In this document: positions 26,984 to 36,340 of the stretch, in pieces
Layout: every line of letters starts with the position of its first letter
Position numbering within the stretch: position 1 is the first letter of the stretch
Assembly: GCA_004296775.1 (NCBI GenBank)
Contig: RHGE01000009.1
Span: 1-64,000 of the forward strand
DNA length: 64,000 nt
Source of the DNA: Marinilabiliaceae bacterium JC017
Lineage (GTDB): Bacteria; Bacteroidota; Bacteroidia; Bacteroidales; Marinilabiliaceae
Direction: 5' to 3'
The notes under the pieces: model-generated
What the model was told of the DNA's origin: nothing
What the model saw: only the letters and a program-made list of their open reading frames with translations
The model's database searches: none
Translations under genes and position numbers: made by a program

Positions 26984-27569
26984 TGTATTGCGTTTTTATT
27001 TTTCAAAAATAACGTAATCCTTTGGTTACACTGTTACTCCCCGCCATAAAATTTGATCTAAACTCGTATTTTTTGATTTCAGACTGAAAAAAGGGGATTA
27101 CACCATCTACATTTAATCACTAATCAGTATTATACACGGGTCAGTGAAATATATTTGGTATAACTGTGATCAGATTGAAAACATTTTTACAAAAAAAGCA
27201 AACTCTTTGTATGGAGTTAGCCCTTAATCTTAGTACAGATATAAATCTTCACGCCACAACTGCATTTCCAAAATATGAAGTCACCAATATTCCTAATCAC
27301 AACGAGATGTTATATATTTAAAAATTGATCATTAGGATACAATAGTTGGTTAAGTTTTTGTAAGTTATTTAATAACCGCTTGTGCTTATTTGATAGTCAA
27401 AATTTTTAAGGACTAAAAATCATGGCAATTGCAAACAACAAAAAGCCCTGTTAATAAAATCAAACAGTACAATGAAAAATCAGATTATTTCTAATTTTAA
27501 AAAACAACCACTAAAAGTTATCAACAAGCCTAATCCCGGAATACTAACAACTTAACAAATCCTCATCCC
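26984..27569. other. Divergent intergenic region
   Basis: About 585 bp between rsgA (minus) and the LolA-like operon (plus). No gene over 30 codons is convincing. The plus strand contains TATATTTG at 27150-27157, a possible -7 box, but 410 bp from the first gene. TATTTTTG on the minus strand at 27004-27011 may be the rsgA -7 box. Confidence 0.35.
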
Positions 27570-28325
27570 ATGATCAAACGACTTCTAATAGCGCTATTCA
27601 TTGTTCTAACCATTACACCCGCCGGCATTGGGCAGGAACTAACCGCCAAAGAGATCATCACTGAAGCAGATCAGCTTATTCGCGGCAATTCCAGTTATGC
27701 CGAAATGGAGATGAAAATTATCCGCCCCAAATGGGAACGCACACTAAAATTTAAATCATGGGCCAAAGGCACTGATTATTCAGTGGTCTACATCACCTAT
27801 CCGGTTAAGGAAAAAGGCCAGGTATTCTTAAAACGGGAAAGAGAAATGTGGAATTACATCCCTGCCATTGAACGCATGATAAAAATACCGCCCAGCATGA
27901 TGATGCAGTCCTGGATGGGATCGGACCTCACCAATGACGACCTGGTGAATGCCTCTTCCATAGTTAAAGACTATGAGCATAAAATAGTGGGCACCGAAAC
28001 AAAAAGTGATTATGAATGCTGGATTATTGAACTGATTCCAAAGGAAGACGCCCCGGTTGTTTGGGGGAAAATCAAAACCTGGATCACCAAGAAAGGCTAC
28101 ATGACACTCCGCAACGAATATTACGACGAAGATCAATACCTGGTGAATGAAGAGACCTTGAGTCAGATAAAAAATGTGGGTGACCGGGTGATGCCAACCC
28201 GTTATGAAATAATTCCGGTGGATAAGCCCGGACAAAAAACGACCTTGGTGTTTACCCACATCAAGTTTGAAGTGCCCATCAAAGACAGTTTTTTCTCCAT
28301 TCAAAATATCCGCAGAGTAAAATAA
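27570..28325 (+). CDS. LolA-like outer-membrane lipoprotein-sorting family protein
   Basis: A 251-residue periplasmic protein with a signal peptide (residues 1-22, ending GIGQ) and the LolA-like fold family often annotated as outer membrane lipoprotein-sorting protein. The diagnostic segment is SWMGSDLTNDDLV near residue 111, with RMIKIPPSMMMQ before it. It resembles proteins that carry lipid or lipoprotein across the periplasm but is not the housekeeping LolA. It heads a run of two FtsX permeases, an ATPase and an outer-membrane protein, so it is probably the periplasmic carrier of that system. Confidence 0.85.
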   Translation: MIKRLLIALFIVLTITPAGIGQELTAKEIITEADQLIRGNSSYAEMEMKIIRPKWERTLKFKSWAKGTDYSVVYITYPVKEKGQVFLKREREMWNYIPAIERMIKIPPSMMMQSWMGSDLTNDDLVNASSIVKDYEHKIVGTETKSDYECWIIELIPKEDAPVVWGKIKTWITKKGYMTLRNEYYDEDQYLVNEETLSQIKNVGDRVMPTRYEIIPVDKPGQKTTLVFTHIKFEVPIKDSFFSIQNIRRVK

Positions 28326-28347
28326 CCTAATCCTAAAACAGTTTGAG

Positions 28348-29565
28348 ATGAATGTATTAAAACTGGCCTGGCGGAATTTATGGCGTAACAAGCGCCGAAC
28401 TCTGATTACTGTGGCATCAATCTTTTTCGGCGTCATCTTCTCTTCTCTAATGGGTTCCTCCCAGGAAGGCTCTTACAGCAAGATGATTGATAACGTAGTG
28501 AAGTTTTACTCTGGCTTTATGCAGGTGCAAAACGAGGAGTACTGGGATAATAAAACCATCAACAACACCTTTGTACCAGACTCATCCCTCTACAGGACTT
28601 TAGAGAAATATGAAGGGGTGACCATGACGGTGCCCCGGCTGGAGGATTTTGCACTGGCTTCCTACGAAGACAACACCCGCGGCGCCATAATTCTTGGCAT
28701 TGAACCGTTGGCCGAACAGGCTTTAACTGCCATTGCTGACAAAATAAGCCAGGGCAACTATTTATCGCCCAATGACCAAGGTGTGATCATTGGCGAAGGG
28801 CTTGGCCACAGCCTGAATCTCACAGTTGGTGACACCTTGGTATTGTTAGGCCAGGGCTATCACGGCGTAAGTGCTGCCGGGAAATACCCCGTGCGAGGTT
28901 TCATCAAGCATTTCAACCCGGAATTTAACAAACGTGTTGTCTACATGGAATTATCGCAATGCCAGTCTTTCTACACCGCCACCGACCATCTCACATCCCT
29001 TGTATTGATGGTGAAAGACAACGATAAAATGAAACAACTGCTTCCCAGGCTCAAACAAGACATTGCCTCTCCTCTAACAGTGATTAGCTGGGAAGAGATG
29101 TTTCCAACCATGTTACAGCAGATAGAAAGTGATCGCACCACCGCACTCATCACCAAAGTAATTCTGTATATCGTCATCGGGTTTGGCATTTTCGGAACCA
29201 TCATGATGATGATGGCCGAGCGCAAACATGAATTTGGCGTCATGGTGGCCATCGGAATGCAAAAAACCAGGTTAGCCCTGGTGGTGGTAGTGGAAACCAT
29301 CCTGATAGGTTTCGTGGGAGTGGTAACTGGCCTGGTAGGCTCCTTTCCCGTTGTGGCTTACTTCTTTTTTAATCCCATACCCATTTCAGGTAAAGGAGGC
29401 GAATGGATCGAAAGCCTGGGTTTTGAACCCTACCTGTTTTTTGCCTGGGAACCCAAAGTATTCTTCTACCAAATGCTGGCGGTATTCTGCATGACCCTGT
29501 TCATCGCCATGGTACCGCTGATTAAGCTGCTACGTTTTAAAGAAATAAATGCATTAAAAGACTAA
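28348..29565 (+). CDS. ABC transporter permease, FtsX/LolE-like (first)
   Basis: A 405-residue MacB/FtsX-type permease. One N-terminal transmembrane segment (about 20-40) is followed by a large extracytoplasmic MacB-PCD-like domain (about 45-265) and three C-terminal transmembrane segments. The N-terminal LAWRNLWRNKRRTLIT and the motif MMMAERKHEFGVMVAIGM are typical. Such permeases use mechanotransmission to move lipids or lipoproteins without passing them through a central pore. It follows the LolA-like gene by 22 bp. Confidence 0.92.
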   Translation: MNVLKLAWRNLWRNKRRTLITVASIFFGVIFSSLMGSSQEGSYSKMIDNVVKFYSGFMQVQNEEYWDNKTINNTFVPDSSLYRTLEKYEGVTMTVPRLEDFALASYEDNTRGAIILGIEPLAEQALTAIADKISQGNYLSPNDQGVIIGEGLGHSLNLTVGDTLVLLGQGYHGVSAAGKYPVRGFIKHFNPEFNKRVVYMELSQCQSFYTATDHLTSLVLMVKDNDKMKQLLPRLKQDIASPLTVISWEEMFPTMLQQIESDRTTALITKVILYIVIGFGIFGTIMMMMAERKHEFGVMVAIGMQKTRLALVVVVETILIGFVGVVTGLVGSFPVVAYFFFNPIPISGKGGEWIESLGFEPYLFFAWEPKVFFYQMLAVFCMTLFIAMVPLIKLLRFKEINALKD

Positions 29566-29577
29566 AACTACCAACCT

Positions 29578-30795
29578 ATGCTACTAAAAATATCATGGCG
29601 AAACATCTGGCGAAATCCCACCCGAAGCATGGTCGTTATCTCGGCCATGCTGGTAGGCATGTTTGCCGGGGTGTTTTCGTCCACCTTTATTAATGGCTGG
29701 ATGCAACAACGCCTCAAGGACGGCATTGAAACTGAGACTTCGCACATACAGATACATTCGCCGGCCTTTAAACTAAACGACGACCTTAAAAATTATATCC
29801 CTGAAGCAAATGCCATTACTGCCGACATACGTAAAAATGACCAGATCAGAGGCGTATCTCCACGTATTGTGATCCAGTCCATGATTGCCTCTGCCGAAAC
29901 AGCCACCGGTGTTAAGATCATTGGTGCCGATCCGATGGAAGAAAAAAAAGTCACCAACCTGCCCGATAAGCTGATTGAAGGTAAATGGTTCGAAGGCGTT
30001 AAACGCAATCCCATCATCATCGGGCACAAGCTGGCTGATAAACTAAAGGTGAAGATGCGCTCGAAAGTGGTGTTGCGCATGCAGGATACAGAAGGTAACA
30101 TCACCGGCGGTGCCTTCCGGGTGGCCGGCATCTACCAAACCGTTAACAGCACCTTTGACGAAACCAACGTATGGGTGTGCAACACCGATCTGCAACAACT
30201 CACGCTGCTCCCAGACGGTGCCGCCCATGAAATAACCATCTTTATCAACAATCAGGATGACCTCGCATCCATTGAAAATCAAATCTCCGCCACCCATCCT
30301 GATCTGATTACAGAGAGCTGGCCGGATCTCTCACCGGAACTAGGGTATCTTACCGAGATAGGCAACACCTATATGTATATATTGGTGATCATCATTTTGC
30401 TGGCCCTGGGATTCGGCATTGTCAACACCATGCTGATGGTGGTGATGGAGCGCATACATGAACTGGGCATGCTTATGGCAGTAGGGATGAGTAAATCACG
30501 CGTCTTCCTGATGATCATTATCGAATCCACCTTCCTTTCCATCGTAGGCGGCTTCGCGGGTATCCTGCTGGGAGCACTCACCACCGAATATTGGGCTGTT
30601 AAAGGAATCGACCTGAGCATTTGGGGAGAAGGCTTAAGTGAGTGGGGATTTGCCACCATTGTTTACCCGGTCTACGACATCCCCATGGTCGTTACCATCG
30701 CCGTCATGGTCATTCTTACGGGTATCGTCGCCTCCATCTACCCGGCCTATAAAGGCCTTAAGCTAAATCCGTCAGAAGCCATCCGTGTCATTTAA
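29578..30795 (+). CDS. ABC transporter permease, FtsX/LolE-like (second)
   Basis: Also 405 residues, with the same architecture: LLKISWRNIWRNPTRSMVV at the N-terminus, an extracytoplasmic domain, then the conserved MVVMERIHELGMLMAVGMSK before the last transmembrane pair. It starts 12 bp after the first permease. A heterodimer of two FtsX subunits, as in LolC-LolE, is the likely form. Confidence 0.92.
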   Translation: MLLKISWRNIWRNPTRSMVVISAMLVGMFAGVFSSTFINGWMQQRLKDGIETETSHIQIHSPAFKLNDDLKNYIPEANAITADIRKNDQIRGVSPRIVIQSMIASAETATGVKIIGADPMEEKKVTNLPDKLIEGKWFEGVKRNPIIIGHKLADKLKVKMRSKVVLRMQDTEGNITGGAFRVAGIYQTVNSTFDETNVWVCNTDLQQLTLLPDGAAHEITIFINNQDDLASIENQISATHPDLITESWPDLSPELGYLTEIGNTYMYILVIIILLALGFGIVNTMLMVVMERIHELGMLMAVGMSKSRVFLMIIIESTFLSIVGGFAGILLGALTTEYWAVKGIDLSIWGEGLSEWGFATIVYPVYDIPMVVTIAVMVILTGIVASIYPAYKGLKLNPSEAIRVI

Positions 30796-30813
30796 CCTAA
30801 AAAACAGTGAATC

Positions 30814-31500
30814 ATGTCAATCATAAGCATCAAAGATCTAACCAAAATATATAACGCCTCTCAAGTACCGGTACATGCCGTGAATGGTATCTCACTCGAA
30901 TTTGAACGGGGTGAATTTGCCGCCATTGTAGGACCTTCGGGTTCGGGCAAAACCACCCTTTTAAATATGCTGGGAGGCCTCGACGATCCCACTTCAGGCA
31001 CAATAGTCATAGACAACCAGCGCCTCGACCAATTGAAATCCAGCGAACGCATTAAGTTCCGGCTAAACAATATCGGCTTTATCTTCCAGGCCTATAACCT
31101 CATCCCGGTACTCACCGCCAGGGAAAACATTGAATTTATCATGGAACTTCAGAAAATACCCAAAGAACAACGCGAGAAGCGCAGCATGGAACTGCTGGAA
31201 GCCGTGGGTATTCCCGACAAGGCCAACATCCGGCCCCGACAGCTGTCGGGCGGCCAGCAACAACGCATTGCCGTAGCCAGGGCTTTAGCCTCCCGCCCCA
31301 AGTTCATTCTGGCCGATGAACCCACTGCCAACCTGGATTCCAAATCAACCGGCACCCTGCTTGACATCATGGAGAAGCTAAACCGGGAAGAAGATATCAC
31401 CTTTATCTTCTCCACCCACGATGCCCGGGTGGTAAACAAAGCCCGCCGGGTTATCACCATTGAAGACGGACGTGTGAAAAATGATGAAGTAAGGCAATAG
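30814..31500 (+). CDS. ABC transporter ATP-binding protein, LolD/MacB-like
   Basis: A 228-residue ATPase that powers the two FtsX permeases. It shows Walker A (GPSGSGKTT), the Q-loop (GFIFQAYNLIP), the signature (LSGGQQQR), Walker B (FILADEPTANLD) and the switch His (STHD). The length matches LolD. It starts 18 bp after the second permease. Confidence 0.95.
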   Translation: MSIISIKDLTKIYNASQVPVHAVNGISLEFERGEFAAIVGPSGSGKTTLLNMLGGLDDPTSGTIVIDNQRLDQLKSSERIKFRLNNIGFIFQAYNLIPVLTARENIEFIMELQKIPKEQREKRSMELLEAVGIPDKANIRPRQLSGGQQQRIAVARALASRPKFILADEPTANLDSKSTGTLLDIMEKLNREEDITFIFSTHDARVVNKARRVITIEDGRVKNDEVRQ

Positions 31501-31515
31501 AAATGCAGTATTCCG

Positions 31516-31546
31516 GTAAGCGGTTTTAATCCAATTAAACCGCTTA
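31516..31546 (+). terminator. Intercistronic hairpin after the ATPase gene
   Basis: The stem GTAAGCGGTTT..AAT / ATTAAACCGCTTAC (one bulged T) lies 15 bp after the ATPase stop, with a TCCTCTTTT tail. It may partly terminate before the outer-membrane gene, which begins 143 bp later. Confidence 0.5.
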
Positions 31547-31689
31547 CTCCTCTTTTCAATAAATCATTCAAACGCATAGAATGAAAGCTCATCCTTGAAA
31601 ATCGCCCATTCAATCCCTTTTGATTCTTTCATGAAAAGATAAATCTCATTTTTGTCTTAAGCATTACAAGTAACTAAACCAAAATCAAG

Positions 31690-32814
31690 ATGCGTAAAAC
31701 CTTTTTTTTGCTGCTTTTGATTACCACCGGTACCTATGCCCAGGTCAGCTTCAACGGCTACCTCACCGAAATGCCTTCATTTGTTTATGAAGACATAGAC
31801 CATAATACCTACCTGGACAACATGGTGCACAACCGGCTGAACTTCGCCTGGCAATCCAGCGATCACTTTTCCATGGCCATTGAGCAGCGCAACCGTTTTA
31901 TCTGGGGCCAGACCCTTAAGTCTATCAATGGCTACAGTCAATTCATTACCCAGGATTACGGCTGGATAGACATGTCGTGTAACTGGGCTTCAGGAGATAA
32001 CTACGTGATTAATTCCATCATCGACCGCATTTGGATGGAATACACAATAAAGAACCTGCAGGTACGCCTTGGTCGTCAACGTGTCAACTGGGGCATGTCA
32101 ATGGTGTGGAATCCCAATGATATCTTCAATGCCTACTCCTATTTCGACTTTGACTATGAAGAACGACCAGGACTGGACGGGGTGCGTGTGCAGTATTTTA
32201 CGGGCTATTCATCCAAGCTCGAAGGGGTTATTAAGATCGATTACAAAAACCGCGTCTCCATGGCCGGGCTTTATCGTTTCAATAAAGCAGGCTATGACTT
32301 CCAGGTGCTGGGTGGTGTTTACAACCAAGAAGATTACCTGATGGGTGCCGGCTGGAGCGGCGATATCAAAGGAGCCGGCTTCTATGGCGAAGCCACTTAC
32401 ATGATACCCAAAGACAAAAAAGAAGATGACATCTTGATCGCCTCCATGGGCGGCAACTACACCTTCCGCAACTCACTCATGATTCAGACCGAGATGCTTT
32501 ACAGCAGCAACCTGAAAGACATGGATAACAACTTCATCCAGTTCTATTTCGAACCGGCCTCGGTAAAAACACTTAGCATGACCGACTTTACCTGGTTCAT
32601 GTCGGCTTCCTACCCGGCCACACCCCTGCTCAACACTTCCTTGGCTGTCATGGGATTTCCCGGTGTCAGCTCCTTTTATGTTGGCCCCACGATGGATTAC
32701 TCCCTACGCGACGACCTTTACCTCTCCTTTATCGCCCAATATTTCGGCGGAAAAGTAAACAATGAAAAAGCCTCATCCGTTATGTCGTTTCTCCGCCTTA
32801 AATGGAATTTTTAG
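31690..32814 (+). CDS. DUF1302-like outer-membrane beta-barrel protein
   Basis: A 374-residue protein with a signal peptide (residues 1-18, ending TYAQ) and a barrel-like series of strands ending in WNF. The segment VRLGRQRVNWG..VWNPNDIFNAYSYFDFD is typical of DUF1302-like outer-membrane proteins, which in proteobacteria co-occur with LolA-like or DUF1329 proteins and transporters for lipids or lipid-like molecules. Its place after the LolA-like, FtsX, FtsX, LolD-like run suggests it is the outer-membrane end of the same pathway. Confidence 0.75.
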   Translation: MRKTFFLLLLITTGTYAQVSFNGYLTEMPSFVYEDIDHNTYLDNMVHNRLNFAWQSSDHFSMAIEQRNRFIWGQTLKSINGYSQFITQDYGWIDMSCNWASGDNYVINSIIDRIWMEYTIKNLQVRLGRQRVNWGMSMVWNPNDIFNAYSYFDFDYEERPGLDGVRVQYFTGYSSKLEGVIKIDYKNRVSMAGLYRFNKAGYDFQVLGGVYNQEDYLMGAGWSGDIKGAGFYGEATYMIPKDKKEDDILIASMGGNYTFRNSLMIQTEMLYSSNLKDMDNNFIQFYFEPASVKTLSMTDFTWFMSASYPATPLLNTSLAVMGFPGVSSFYVGPTMDYSLRDDLYLSFIAQYFGGKVNNEKASSVMSFLRLKWNF

Positions 32815-32860
32815 GGTAAGATCGTTTGAGGAGAGGTTAGATACCAGACACTAAACTGAC

Positions 32861-33003
32861 CGGGAAGCTCCGGAAATCAGATTGTAACACCGGAAAACCA
32901 TTCGGGACCTTCAGAAATCGCATTGTAACACAAAAAAACCATTCGGGAGCTCCGGAAATCACATTGTAACCGGAAAACTATTCGGAAGAAAATCGCTTTG
33001 TAA
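32861..33003 (+). repeat. Tandem repeat array, about 41-bp unit (3.5 copies)
   Basis: Copies start at 32861, 32903, 32944 and 32983, each beginning CGGGA or CGGAA and containing GAAATC and ATTGTAA, then CGGAAAACCATT. Each unit looks like two related halves of about 20 bp beginning CCGGAAA. The half-unit resembles the consensus of the larger array at 40408-40850 read on the opposite strand. Confidence 0.75.
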
Positions 33004-33384
33004 GAATGGTCTACCGGATCAACAACTTCCTTTATTGATGTTACTTCCAGCAACACCTACACTTTAACGGTCACAAACGAAAATGGCTGTAAGGCCTCCG
33101 ATGACATCACCGTGTTATTCGATAATGCCACAGCGATTTCAAAACAACAGAAACAAGAGATTTCCGTTTTCCCCAACCCCAATAACGGAGATTTTACCAT
33201 TGGGTTAAATGAAGCATCGGATAAGGAAAAACACATTCAACTGGTCGATACCAAAGGCTATGTGGTAAAACAACAAACCACCACTGCTACTAATATTAAA
33301 ATGGAAAACGTAAAACCCGGCCTCTACCTGTTAATAATCCAGGAAGGATCACACATTCACCGCCTGAAAGTAGTGGTACAATAA
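33004..33384 (+). pseudogene. Orphan T9SS sorting-domain fragment of a surface protein
   Basis: An open frame after a stop at 33001-33003 reads WSTGSTTSFIDVTSSNTYT and TVTNENGCKASDDITV, the end of an Ig/PKD-like cell-surface repeat. It continues into a type A sorting domain: ISVFPNPNNGDFTI near residue 50, then KMENVKPGLYLLII and a final RLKVVVQ. This is the C-terminal 126 residues of a secreted protein without its signal peptide or main body. The 5' side runs straight into the tandem repeat. An internal start at 33112 is unlikely to make a functional protein, because the sorting domain needs Sec export first. It is best read as a deletion remnant. Confidence 0.8.
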
Positions 33385-33412
33385 AAAACAAGGAATACAC
33401 TTGCCCTACCAT

Positions 33413-33444
33413 GCCCCTGATACCTAAATATCAGGGGCTGTTTT
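33413..33444 (+). terminator. Rho-independent terminator after the sorting-domain fragment
   Basis: Stem GCCCCTGATA / TATCAGGGGC (33413-33422 with 33429-33438) followed by TGTTTT. From 33445 to 33778 I see no gene, only low-complexity words such as CTTCTCTGCGAA repeated at 33491-33540. Confidence 0.75.
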
Positions 33445-33778
33445 AAAAAGCAAGTACCCCACATACCACCTCACCGAAACAACTACCCAAAACCCAACCC
33501 CTTCTCTGCGAATCTTCGCGCCTTCTCTGCGAAACTCTGCGTTACATTTCAACTCTCTGCAACACCTCCCACGCCCCATATTTCAATGTATTATTTTGTG
33601 AACTTCCCAACTTGTATTAGTTTTATCCGTCAATTTCCGGTTAACCACGCATTATCCTTGTTTTTGGCAACATTGATGCGCCTTTAGGGAGGAGATCTGA
33701 ACCAACATTAAAGAACATAACATTTTCCAGACACAGCATGATTGTGTGGATTATATCACCGGATAGCAACACTTTCGA

Positions 33779-34759
33779 ATGAAAGAGATTACCTTCATCA
33801 ACCGCAACAAGGCTCGTTGGGAGCGTTTTGAGGCCCAGTTAAAAAAGCCCTCTAAGATTGATCCCGATGAACTGGCCGATCAGTTTATTCAATTGACGGA
33901 TGATCTCTCCTATGCCCGTACGTTCTATGCACAATCGCACACCTTGACTTACCTCAATGGCTTAACCATGCGAACGCACCAGGAGATTTACCGGAATAAA
34001 CGCGAAAATGGTAACCGCATTATCCATCTTTTTAAAGAGGAGATACCCCTGGTGATGCATGAAAATCGTAAGTATTTTCTGTTTTCACTTGTATTCTTCC
34101 TCTTATCGGTGCTGTTGGGCGTGGTATCGTCCCTCACCGACGACTCCTTTGTGAGGCTGATATTGGGCGATGCCTACGTAAACATGACCCTGGATAATAT
34201 TGAAAAAGGCGACCCCATGGCGGTGTACGGTCAAATGTCGGAACTCCCCATGTTCCTGACCATCGCCCTGAATAATATCCGCGTTTCGTTCATCCTGTTC
34301 CTGTTTGGTCTGGCGACCCCCATTGGGACGCTCTTTGGCCTCTTTCGCAATGGTATTATGGTAGGGGCCTTTCAAACCTTCTTCTACCAGAAAAACCTGT
34401 TGGGCATTTCCTCCATGGCCATCATGATACACGGAACACTGGAGTTATCAGCTATTGTTATTGCCGGTGGGGCCGGTATTATACTGGGAAAAAGCATTCT
34501 TTTCCCGGGCTCTTATCCCCGAAAAACAACATTCATGAAAGGGGTGAAAGATGGCAGCAAGGTAATGCTGGGACTGGTACCCATCTTCACCGTCGCCGGG
34601 TTCCTGGAAGGATTTGTTACCCGCGCCTATGGCTCCATGTCCACAGGTGTTAACATTTTCATCATTGCGGTATCCCTGGTGTTTATTGTCTGGTATTTCT
34701 TTATCTACCCCGAATTTGTCCATAAAAAAACAAACTTAACTCATATCTATGAAGTCTGA
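33779..34759 (+). CDS. Stage II sporulation protein M (SpoIIM) family membrane protein
   Basis: A 326-residue integral membrane protein of the SpoIIM/DUF95 family. A cytoplasmic N-terminal helical region (about 1-95) precedes five or six transmembrane segments. The stretch FRNGIMVGAFQTFF, followed by IMIHGTLELSAIVIAGGAG, is the hallmark of the family. In Bacteroidota it regularly sits with MoxR/DUF58 clusters, and there is no sporulation here. Its end overlaps the next gene by 11 bp. Confidence 0.9.
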   Translation: MKEITFINRNKARWERFEAQLKKPSKIDPDELADQFIQLTDDLSYARTFYAQSHTLTYLNGLTMRTHQEIYRNKRENGNRIIHLFKEEIPLVMHENRKYFLFSLVFFLLSVLLGVVSSLTDDSFVRLILGDAYVNMTLDNIEKGDPMAVYGQMSELPMFLTIALNNIRVSFILFLFGLATPIGTLFGLFRNGIMVGAFQTFFYQKNLLGISSMAIMIHGTLELSAIVIAGGAGIILGKSILFPGSYPRKTTFMKGVKDGSKVMLGLVPIFTVAGFLEGFVTRAYGSMSTGVNIFIIAVSLVFIVWYFFIYPEFVHKKTNLTHIYEV

Positions 34760-35624
34760 TATTACAATAGAGAAAGAGCGCAATTTCAGCGATGTATTAA
34801 ATGTGACCTTTGATTTCATCCGACAGGAATTCAAACCTTTTTTTAAAACCATCATCCTCTATACTTCCATTCCTATCATCCTGTTAGCGATCATCGCTAC
34901 CTTTTACACAAAAGACTCCGTCAACGGGCTTTTTGAGGCGATGAATGGAAACGTTCCGGAATCCGTCACGCCAAACGGTGGTCTCTTATTAGCTTTAATT
35001 GCAATAAGTGTTATCGCCTCTATTTTCATCATAGGCATTACCTTTTGTTACCTGGAAGAATACCGGATTCATGGCAAAGGCGGATTTGAAATTGAAGCTG
35101 TTTGGCGACGCTTCATTAAAGATTTTTGGGGGTTATTAGGTTTCCAAATAGTAGGAACCATCATCCTTTTTATCTCCTTTGCTTTACTGATTATCCCGGG
35201 TTTCTACGTCATGATCCCGTTATCCTTTTTACTGGCAGTAAAAGTTTTTGAACAGAAAGGCTTAAGCGATTCACTAAGCCGCTGTTTTACCCTGATAAAA
35301 AACCACTGGTGGCAAACCTTTGGAATATTAATTGTCATTGCCCTGGTACACTCGGTTTTGTCTACCCTCTTTTCCATTCCGGTAGCCATCTATAGTGGGA
35401 TAAAAGGATTTTTAATGGCCACAGACAGCGCCAATGCGTCAATTGACACGGCACCGCTGCTTGTTTTCAATATAATAGCCACCATTGCAAAGTATTGGCT
35501 ATATCCCATTGTTTTTCTTGCCATCGGCTTTCAATACTTCAGTCTGAAAGAAGAAAAAGACCAAACCTCACTGATTAAACGAATCAATCAAATAGGAGAC
35601 ACAGAAGAGGATGTCAACTTATAA
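34749..35624 (+). CDS. Hypothetical polytopic membrane protein of the MoxR cluster
   Basis: A 291-residue protein with about six hydrophobic segments. It contains FWGLLGFQIVGTIILFISFALLIIPGFYVMIPLSF and a C-terminal charged tail. It resembles the YciC/DUF4013-like membrane family in layout, but I cannot name the family with certainty. It overlaps the SpoIIM gene by 11 bp and the DUF4129 gene by 14 bp, so it is translated with them and probably belongs to the same envelope complex. Confidence 0.75.
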   Translation: MKSDITIEKERNFSDVLNVTFDFIRQEFKPFFKTIILYTSIPIILLAIIATFYTKDSVNGLFEAMNGNVPESVTPNGGLLLALIAISVIASIFIIGITFCYLEEYRIHGKGGFEIEAVWRRFIKDFWGLLGFQIVGTIILFISFALLIIPGFYVMIPLSFLLAVKVFEQKGLSDSLSRCFTLIKNHWWQTFGILIVIALVHSVLSTLFSIPVAIYSGIKGFLMATDSANASIDTAPLLVFNIIATIAKYWLYPIVFLAIGFQYFSLKEEKDQTSLIKRINQIGDTEEDVNL

Positions 35625-36336
35625 ACTACTCCTTATCCTTCTTTTCTTGAGCATGCCGTCCTTTTGGGGGCTCCATGCACAAGAGCAGCAGGATACTATT
35701 CCGGCCTGGGACAATAGCGCTGTGGACTACCGGAAACCGGCGGCCGACACCATTACCTATTACAAACAACTTCCCCGGTACCAGTACGACCTGGCCAACG
35801 ACTCTGAATCTTTCTGGTCACGGCTGTGGCGATTTCTGGGCAGGTTACTGATGGGTACCGGTCAACATATGAGTGTTATCGGCTACATCCTTTTAGGTCT
35901 GGCCATCTTATCCTTACTGGTCTTTATCATCCGACTGTCGGGCATGCCTATAAAAGGGCTGTTTATGTTTTCCCGGTCAACACCCGTAACCGACATCTCC
36001 TTTTCAGGTGACAATTACGAAATTGAAAATGCCAACCTGGATAAGCAACTAGAACTGTATATCGCCAACGGTGCCTTTCGCGAAGCCACCAGGGTGCTTT
36101 TTATCCTGTGCCTGCGTTCACTCAATAACATGAACCTCATCAACTGGAAGCCCTGGAAAACGGACCGGGAATACTATTACGAGATAAAAAACAAGGATCA
36201 TAAACAGGTGTTTCGGCAACTTATTTTGAGGTATGAATATATCTGGTATGGGCAGTTCCAAGTCAACGACCAGGAGTTTTATGCCATCAAAGCAATGTTC
36301 GATCATTTTTCATCAGACCTAAAAAACAGAAATTAA
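35611..36336 (+). CDS. DUF4129 domain-containing protein
   Basis: A 241-residue protein with a signal-anchor (residues 5-22), a periplasmic linker, one transmembrane segment (about 90-110) and a C-terminal cytoplasmic DUF4129 domain (REATRVLFILCLRSLNNMNLI..TDREYYYEI). In some transglutaminase-like proteins this domain forms the tail. Here it is part of the MoxR/DUF58 operon, 4 bp before the DUF4350 gene. Confidence 0.85.
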   Translation: MSTYKLLLILLFLSMPSFWGLHAQEQQDTIPAWDNSAVDYRKPAADTITYYKQLPRYQYDLANDSESFWSRLWRFLGRLLMGTGQHMSVIGYILLGLAILSLLVFIIRLSGMPIKGLFMFSRSTPVTDISFSGDNYEIENANLDKQLELYIANGAFREATRVLFILCLRSLNNMNLINWKPWKTDREYYYEIKNKDHKQVFRQLILRYEYIWYGQFQVNDQEFYAIKAMFDHFSSDLKNRN

Positions 36337-36340
36337 GTCA

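Noticed and set aside
27828-28436. A 202-codon minus-strand frame opposite the LolA-like gene
   Set aside because: Antisense shadow of a well-supported plus-strand gene, with no own domain.
33112-33384. A complete 90-residue protein with a sorting domain
   Set aside because: The same frame is open upstream to 33004 with surface-repeat sequence, and a sorting domain without a signal peptide could not be exported. It was scored as a remnant.
33480-33545. Possible small RNA from the repeated CTTCTCTGCGAA words
   Set aside because: The words are imperfect low-complexity repeats of a type common between genes in these bacteria, with no stable fold or promoter visible.
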